Positions 58,345 through 64,000 of a stretch of 64,000 nucleotides of DNA are shown one piece after another (the stretch's first letter is position 1; the number at the start of each line of letters is the position of its first letter). The stretch spans positions 106,766,227 through 106,830,226 of the forward strand of contig NC_092458.1 of the NCBI RefSeq assembly GCF_047495875.1, given 5' to 3'. The DNA comes from Pithys albifrons albifrons. Its lineage: Eukaryota > Chordata > Aves > Passeriformes > Thamnophilidae. The notes beneath the pieces are model-generated. The model worked only from the letters and a program-made list of their open reading frames with translations. It did not search any database and was not told the origin of the DNA. The position numbers and the translations under genes were made by a program.

Positions 58345-59247
58345 ATCAGTGGTGCAAAGTCCAGCTGGAGGCCAGTCCTTAGTGGCATACTCCAGGGGTC
58401 AGTCCTGGGTCCAATACTGTTTAACCTCTTCATAATGACCTGTATGCATGGAGCAGAGTACACCCTCACTGAGTTTCTAGGTAATAAAAACTGTGAGGAG
58501 ATGTTCATAGGCAAGGAGGTTATGCTGACATCCAGAGGGACCTTGACAGGGCAGAGAAATTGGTCAGCAGAAATGCTATGAAGTTCAACAAAGTCCTGCA
58601 CCTGGAAAGGAACAACCCCAGGCACCTGTACAGACTGCAGGCCAGACAGATGGAAAACAGCTCTTCTAAAAAGAATCCTGGCCTTGGTGGACACCAAGCT
58701 GACCATGACCCAGCAATGCATCCTTTCAACAGAAGGCCAACAGCCTTCCTTTTCCTTCTGCTCAGTCCTGGTGAGACACATCTGGGTGCTGAGTCCAGTG
58801 CTGGGCTCTCCAGTACAAGAAAGACAGGCATACTGGAGCAAGTTCACTGGAGTCATATGAGGAGGGGATGAGAGATTTAGGACTGTTTAGCTTGGAGCAG
58901 AGCAGACTCAGACACGCTTTCTAGGGCTTGGAAGGGTCTGATAAATGGGGCAGGGGGAGGCAAGAAGAGGGAGTCAGACTCTTCTCAGTGGTGCCTTGTG
59001 ACAGGATGAGAGACAATGGGCACAAACTAAAATAAGGAGTATTCCACTGAACATGAGAAAACTACTGCTCTACTGTGAGAATGGTCAAACCTTGGAAGAG
59101 GCTTCCCAGAGAGGCTTGGCAGATTTTGTAAACCTTATGGGTTGTCGCCCTGAGCAACTTACTGTGGGTGACTCTGCAGTGAGTAGGGATTGGACTAGAT
59201 GATCTCCAGAGGTGTCTACCTGCCACTGCTGCCCTGTGAGTGTGTGG
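58345..59247 (+). mobile_element. CR1 LINE, reverse transcriptase to 3' end (5'-truncated)
   Basis: The element begins inside the reverse transcriptase. The conserved palm motif reads [15 protein letters not shown] (nucleotides about 58391-58435), as in CR1 ORF2. The downstream catalytic box, normally F-A-D-D, reads F-L-G-N here (58474-58485), so both metal-binding aspartates are gone. Beyond it, plus-strand sequence follows CR1 through the ATGAAGTTCAACAAAG block (58578-58593), the TTAGCTTGGAGCAGAG block (about 58888-58903), ACAATGGGCACAAACTAAA (about 59013-59031) and TGGACTAGATGATCTCCAGA (59191-59210). It ends in degenerate octamer-like TGTGAGTGTGTGG. Frameshifts break the frame into pieces. 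It is a dead, moderately old copy. The 172-codon minus frame across it is an antisense chance frame. Confidence 0.93.
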
Positions 59248-62200
59248 TTCTTGCCTGAGTACAGCAGAAGCACTGCAACAGCCTTTGTCTAGAAGCTCAA
59301 AGCTGACTCTTCTTGCCCATTTTTCCTTGTTCCAGGAAATATGCTTGTGTTTCCAGATGCTCATAGTTTCATTTTCCAAGTTTAATCCTAGTGTAGGAGT
59401 CAATTATTTTTATGTCCTCTTTGCTCTACTTAATTTGCAAAATGTTTTCATGAGACCATTAATAATTGTGCAATATACAAATTAAGGCTTTTCACATCCA
59501 AGACTTTGCCTAATGTATCCCATGTTTCTTTGTTCAGCAGGGAATTATTATAACCTATAGAAGCTGGGGTTAGCTGTGCTTGCAAAAGATGGGCTTGGAT
59601 CTCTCAAACACAACAGAGCATCTTGGTTAAAGGTCAAGGTAGTTTCAGGATGTTACTGTATGTATGTTTGTTAACCATGGTACAGCTCTGAGTAAACAGC
59701 TTATTCTTTAAGCTCCTGTCCTCGTGTGTTTCCAACAGAAGAGTCATATAAGGGCATTGGGGTTGGTGGACCAAACACTCAGTTAATTCTGGTGGAGCAT
59801 CCTCATGCCATCTTGTGTACAATTTTTAAACTGCATCTCTGTTGCTTTCATGCACAACTTCAAACTGACTGGTGAGTGCAGCTACTAATCCCAAGTAATT
59901 CTTTTTACCTTCTGTTCTTAATTGATAAGTCTAATGCAGGGAAAGTCTCTTAAGTACAAAACCCTACCAGAATGTTTGTATCATTAAAACAATGATGTTT
60001 TCCTTCCCTGTCTTCCTTTCCTAGTCTGGTTAATTCAGAACAATTTTAGTAACACTATCTTCCCTAGCTGGTATTCCTTCAGATCTGACTCATTTTGAAA
60101 CTGGTTGCTTACCCTGATAAGCTCTATGGGCACTTTTTCTCAGCCTACTGCTGCTGCGAGTGAGGTGCCTTTGGGTTGCATGGTGAAGAAAGCCTGTCAC
60201 TACTTGGCTTTGGCAGTACTCTTATCAGCTACTAATGAAGGCAGTTTGCATTGAAAATCCTTGTCAGATCTGTACTTAAAAGTCTCTGTCATAGTTTCTG
60301 GCTCTTCTTGAGCTACCCATACTTGGCCAAAATCCTTTTCATGTTGCACATCCTCTTGACTTGTCTGTTCTTGACTCTTGTCCACTTCTTGACAAGGTTT
60401 GCTTTATAGGTCTTGTAGCTGTTTTTCATATCTCTGTTTCATGATTTAGCCAGTCAAGGCAAAGATATTTCCTCTGATACCTCAAGCTGAGACTGCTTTC
60501 ATCTGCCATTTTCATAGCATTTGAGCACTCACTGAATTATTCATCTTATCTACCACTAGTAGCACCATTGTGTGTGAATGATGCTTACGGGATGTTCTTG
60601 ATCAATGTTAATCCATATAGTTTCACTGAGTGAAGGACTAGGCATAGGTTATTTCCTAACAAAAAGTGGGATTTTGGATTTATCAATGTAGTGGTTCCTG
60701 CATTTACTTCTGACCCCAGATGAGCTGTAGATGGGAGGGTAAGGGGAGAGGGAATTTGCAGTAGTGAAAATAGGAAAAGAAAGAATGGTAAAGCAGATCC
60801 CTCTGGTAGAATGTACTCCCTCTGCTTCACTCCTCTTGTTCATCTGCTCTCTTGTCCTGTGTATTAGTGGGAACAGAGTTTACAAAAGACAAATCCATCC
60901 ACTTCTGTTTCTGAAATGTTCTTGACTCTGTATTTTGACTTACAATCCCTACATACATCTGGTGAGCTGAGTGTTCACAATCTTTAACTAGGTTTTATAC
61001 TCTTCCCATCATTGTTATGGTTACTCAGTTGATCCTTGGATACAAATGATTGTGTTTCAGATGCTGGAATTTGCAGAAGCATGTAAGTCAAAACTATCAC
61101 AAACTTTCAGTTTGGGAAGTGGTTTTCCTTTACTGCTTGCAGTTTGAATATAAAGAGATTGAGTTATCATGCAAGATCTGGCATGTACCATTTACCAAGA
61201 AGGCTATTTCTGCTGGAGGCCTCTGTCATAAACTGGCTGCCATAGGAAAGCCTACTTCTGTAAACCTTTGGAAGTAGGGTGGTGGCAGTTGCTGTTTGGC
61301 TATATTAAAACAAGGAAACCAGGTAGCAAATATCACAGTAGTTGAACATTCCTGTAAACTGAAAAAGAGAGAAAGGAAAATACATGAAGGAGGAAAGAGT
61401 GTATTTATAACATCCAGTTTAGCAGAAATGCAGGAGCACATCCTCCCTCCAGTCTGGAATGCTGTGAGTCAGCTGTGGTCTCAAGCTACCTGTGAATGGA
61501 GTTTTAAAAGAGATTGTCTCACAAATCAGTGGAACTCCCAGGGCAAAATCCAGGGCAACTCTTTAAAGATATATTTCAAAGTGATCAAAGATGCATGTGT
61601 TTTACATTGTTCACCAGGGAGGAGTCTCTCAATAGCAACCAGAGTTAATGCAGTCGTGAACTTGAGGATCTTTCAGCAACTGTCTCACATTTTGCTGAAA
61701 TTATTATCCCATGAACCCTTTTTCCGAGCAATTCCTTAACCAAGCTCAGTAGCAGCCATTACATCTTCATCCTTCATCTGGTAAAGCAGCAGAACATTTA
61801 CCAATGTATACATAGCTGAGAAATGCAATTTGACTGGTACATTAAAGGTATTTGGTGATCTTTAATCTTAGCATAACTGCTGCCCATCAGGGGTGCAGTA
61901 ATGTGCTTCACAAAGCACACAAGAGAAGACAAGACCCTTAATGAGTTTTGGCTGAGCTGGGCACGTTCTGCACAGTGTTGTTCAAATTGTCTCAGGCTTC
62001 CTGCCAAATAATGCAGAAGAAAATGCCTTAGAGTATGCTAGCTGTCTATCAACCTCACAGAAAGTTTTCTCAAAGACAGTCTTTGATTTGTGAGTCAACC
62101 ACTATTAAGCTAGTGTCAAAACCTTCTCTAGAGGCAACAAAATGAAGCACAGTTCTGCTGTTACTTCTAACATCAAAATATTAATCTTGAACTTAAGGCT

Positions 62201-64000
62201 CTAGGTTATTTTTACTGTGGTGCTGTGGTGTGTCTCTGGAAGCCAGGAAGGGTTTGTGGGGTGAGATATGTGGCTTAGTTTCTGAAATGATGGGAATAAA
62301 ATCGGGGAATGAATGCATGGAAAGACTGACCATTTTGTAACTGACCTTATTTAAGGAAATAAGGAGTTTATCTTTAAAAGGCAAGCCTCACTCTAGGCCT
62401 CTAACTTGACTCACTTCCACATATTGGGACATACCTGTAGGATGAATGGCAAGTTTGCAGAGAAGTGCCGTGACCTTCCTCTGGTTCCACTAATCCACAT
62501 GCTAAACATGGCAGGTAGGACTGGTTGGATTAGCTGGTGAGGGCATATTGGCTCTCTGGGAGGTTCAGGGGCTCTGCATTCTTTTTCTACCAGAGAAATG
62601 TGGTTTAACCTCATGGGCAAGCACAGTGGCCAGCTTTGAATTGACACTGCACTGCCTCTTCCACTGGACAGCAAGATTGCCTGTGTCTGGTCTCTCAGAG
62701 ACTGCAGAAGAAGTCTTTGAGGAAGGGACACTAATGTTTAGGGAAAATGCTAGGGAATCATTGCAGTAGCTGTCCAACACAGCCCACACATAGGGCTTGA
62801 GTAGTCATGACAACTGTAGTTATGAAGCATTAGCATGGGACAGCATTCAAAAATCCTTTTGCAGGCTTTAAATAGCCCATCATGCTATGGGCTGGCAACT
62901 GCAGAGCTAGTACATGACAAAAATATATCTTCTGACTTTGAGGAACTGACAAAAAGGACACTAAGCCACAGGTGATCACTAAAGATTCATCCTAATTGCA
63001 AAGCATATGCATAACAATGTTATGTCTCTGGGTAGAGCATCAATAAAACCTACTTGAGATCTTCAGTAAGCCAAGCTGTAGACTAAGGATTTGTAATGAT
63101 ACCAGCAGGATATAGACACTCAAAAAGGCCTTCACACATCAACCTGATAAATTTGTTATCTGAATTTGAAAAAAGGCTTTTTAGAGCTTTGCCTCATCTA
63201 AGTTTGCATTGTTGTAAGAATTTAAAAGTTTATGTTGTTTGAGGTAATGTATTTGAAAATGAAGACATGAATTTAATGCCATGACTAAATTTGTAGGGCA
63301 AAAAGAAACAGAAAGCATAACTCCAGTGGTGGAGAATTCCTTGGATATTGCTTCAGAGTGGGTTCATATGCAATTGTCAGAAAGTTTTCATCTCTTCCCT
63401 GCTTCACTTTCCTGACATGGTATTCTTCTTTTCTTACTGGTCCATGTTCACCCCTGATTCCTGTTCTCAAACTTGTACCGCTTTCTTTCCACTGCAGTTT
63501 TCCTTGGTTCCCCATGCTCCCTACAGTGCAAACACATGATGAAGCTACTGTGGCTTCACAAATGACATGGCACCAGCTGTGCCACCACTGTGTATTCCCT
63601 GCAGAACGAGGAGTAGCATCAGCACAGCTGGCATGCTGTGACCTGGTCACAGCTCTGGAGTCTTGGGTTCCTATGTGGCAGCCTCTGCTCTTAAAGTGCA
63701 GTGTGGAAGTTACCTAACAAAAAGCCACAGTAGCCTGCACATAAGGAGTTGCTGAACTTGCTGTAGTCATAACACTCTCCAAGGTGATGGCCTCAGGTGG
63801 CACAGGTTTTGTGAGCATACTGTGGAAGAAGCCCTGTCTTCCAGGGAATGCTCACTTGTGCAGAAGGGTCGGAATATGATAGCAAAAGATCTGAAATGTA
63901 CACATATACTCATGTTGCTGTATGGTACCCACATGCTGCTGCACTCTTTAAAGCCTGTGCCAGCCCTGAGCAGCCTTGGAGGGACAGGGTACTTCATTGG
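59248..64000. other. Non-coding, no recognisable gene
   Basis: AT-rich unique sequence to the right edge. The 147-codon frame at 61296-61739, 121-codon minus frame at 63285-63650 and 119-codon plus frame at 63358-63717 show no domain; the last two overlap on opposite strands. No RNA gene, transposable element or simple repeat worth listing was seen. Confidence 0.55.

Noticed and set aside
58338..58856. 172-codon minus-strand open frame
   Set aside because: Exactly antisense to the CR1 reverse transcriptase copy, so it is a shadow of the LINE.
61296..61739. 147-codon plus-strand open frame
   Set aside because: No recognisable family, and a 71-codon minus frame overlaps its start. Likely chance.
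63285..63717. Overlapping 121-codon minus and 119-codon plus frames near the right edge
   Set aside because: Open on both strands over the same bases with no domain on either.

Overview
This window looks like nuclear DNA from a bird. Three things point that way. It carries CR1 LINE copies in both orientations, including the standard avian CR1 3' region. It carries a solo ERV LTR whose TGTCCT...CAGCACA ends resemble avian ERVL-type LTRs. It is otherwise AT-rich, CpG-poor and nearly free of repeats. The species cannot be fixed from sequence alone; a neoavian bird, possibly a passerine, is my inference. Nothing bacterial, plasmid-like or organellar was seen.

No protein-coding gene can be supported. 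The longest open frames (170-175 codons) show no recognisable domain, or lie antisense to a LINE. The left end (about 1-2470) reads like the last part of a 3' untranslated region on the + strand. It holds four perfect Pumilio-type UGUANAUA motifs and ends in an AATAAA signal with a GU-rich downstream stretch. Its coding part would lie to the left, outside the window. I do not recognise the gene. From about 2.5 kb to 64 kb the window is intergenic or intronic sequence broken only by transposable elements and simple repeats.

The transposable elements in order are: a CR1 3' end (5847-6464, minus); a 627-bp solo LTR with an exact 5-bp target duplication (14571-15197, plus); a 318-bp composite SINE with a 5S rRNA head, an unrecognised body and a (CATA)n tail, inside a perfect 14-bp target duplication (26990-27307, plus); a small old CR1 scrap (about 38975-39085, minus); a candidate 1.2-kb LTR on the minus strand with a TATA box and an internal diverged tandem duplication (47758-48992); an ancient CR1/L3-like fragment (about 53985-54350, minus); and a CR1 reverse-transcriptase-to-3'-end copy whose FADD catalytic motif is destroyed (58345-59247, plus).

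The most interesting object is the 5S-headed SINE. Its Pol III promoter boxes are still recognisable and its flanking duplication has no mismatch, so it was inserted fairly recently. Its tail is not the CR1 octamer, so a LINE other than CR1 probably moved it. That is unusual for a bird, where CR1 is the dominant LINE and SINEs are scarce. Second-tier items are the Pumilio-site cluster, the candidate minus-strand LTR, and several perfect 10-12-bp inverted repeats with short loops.
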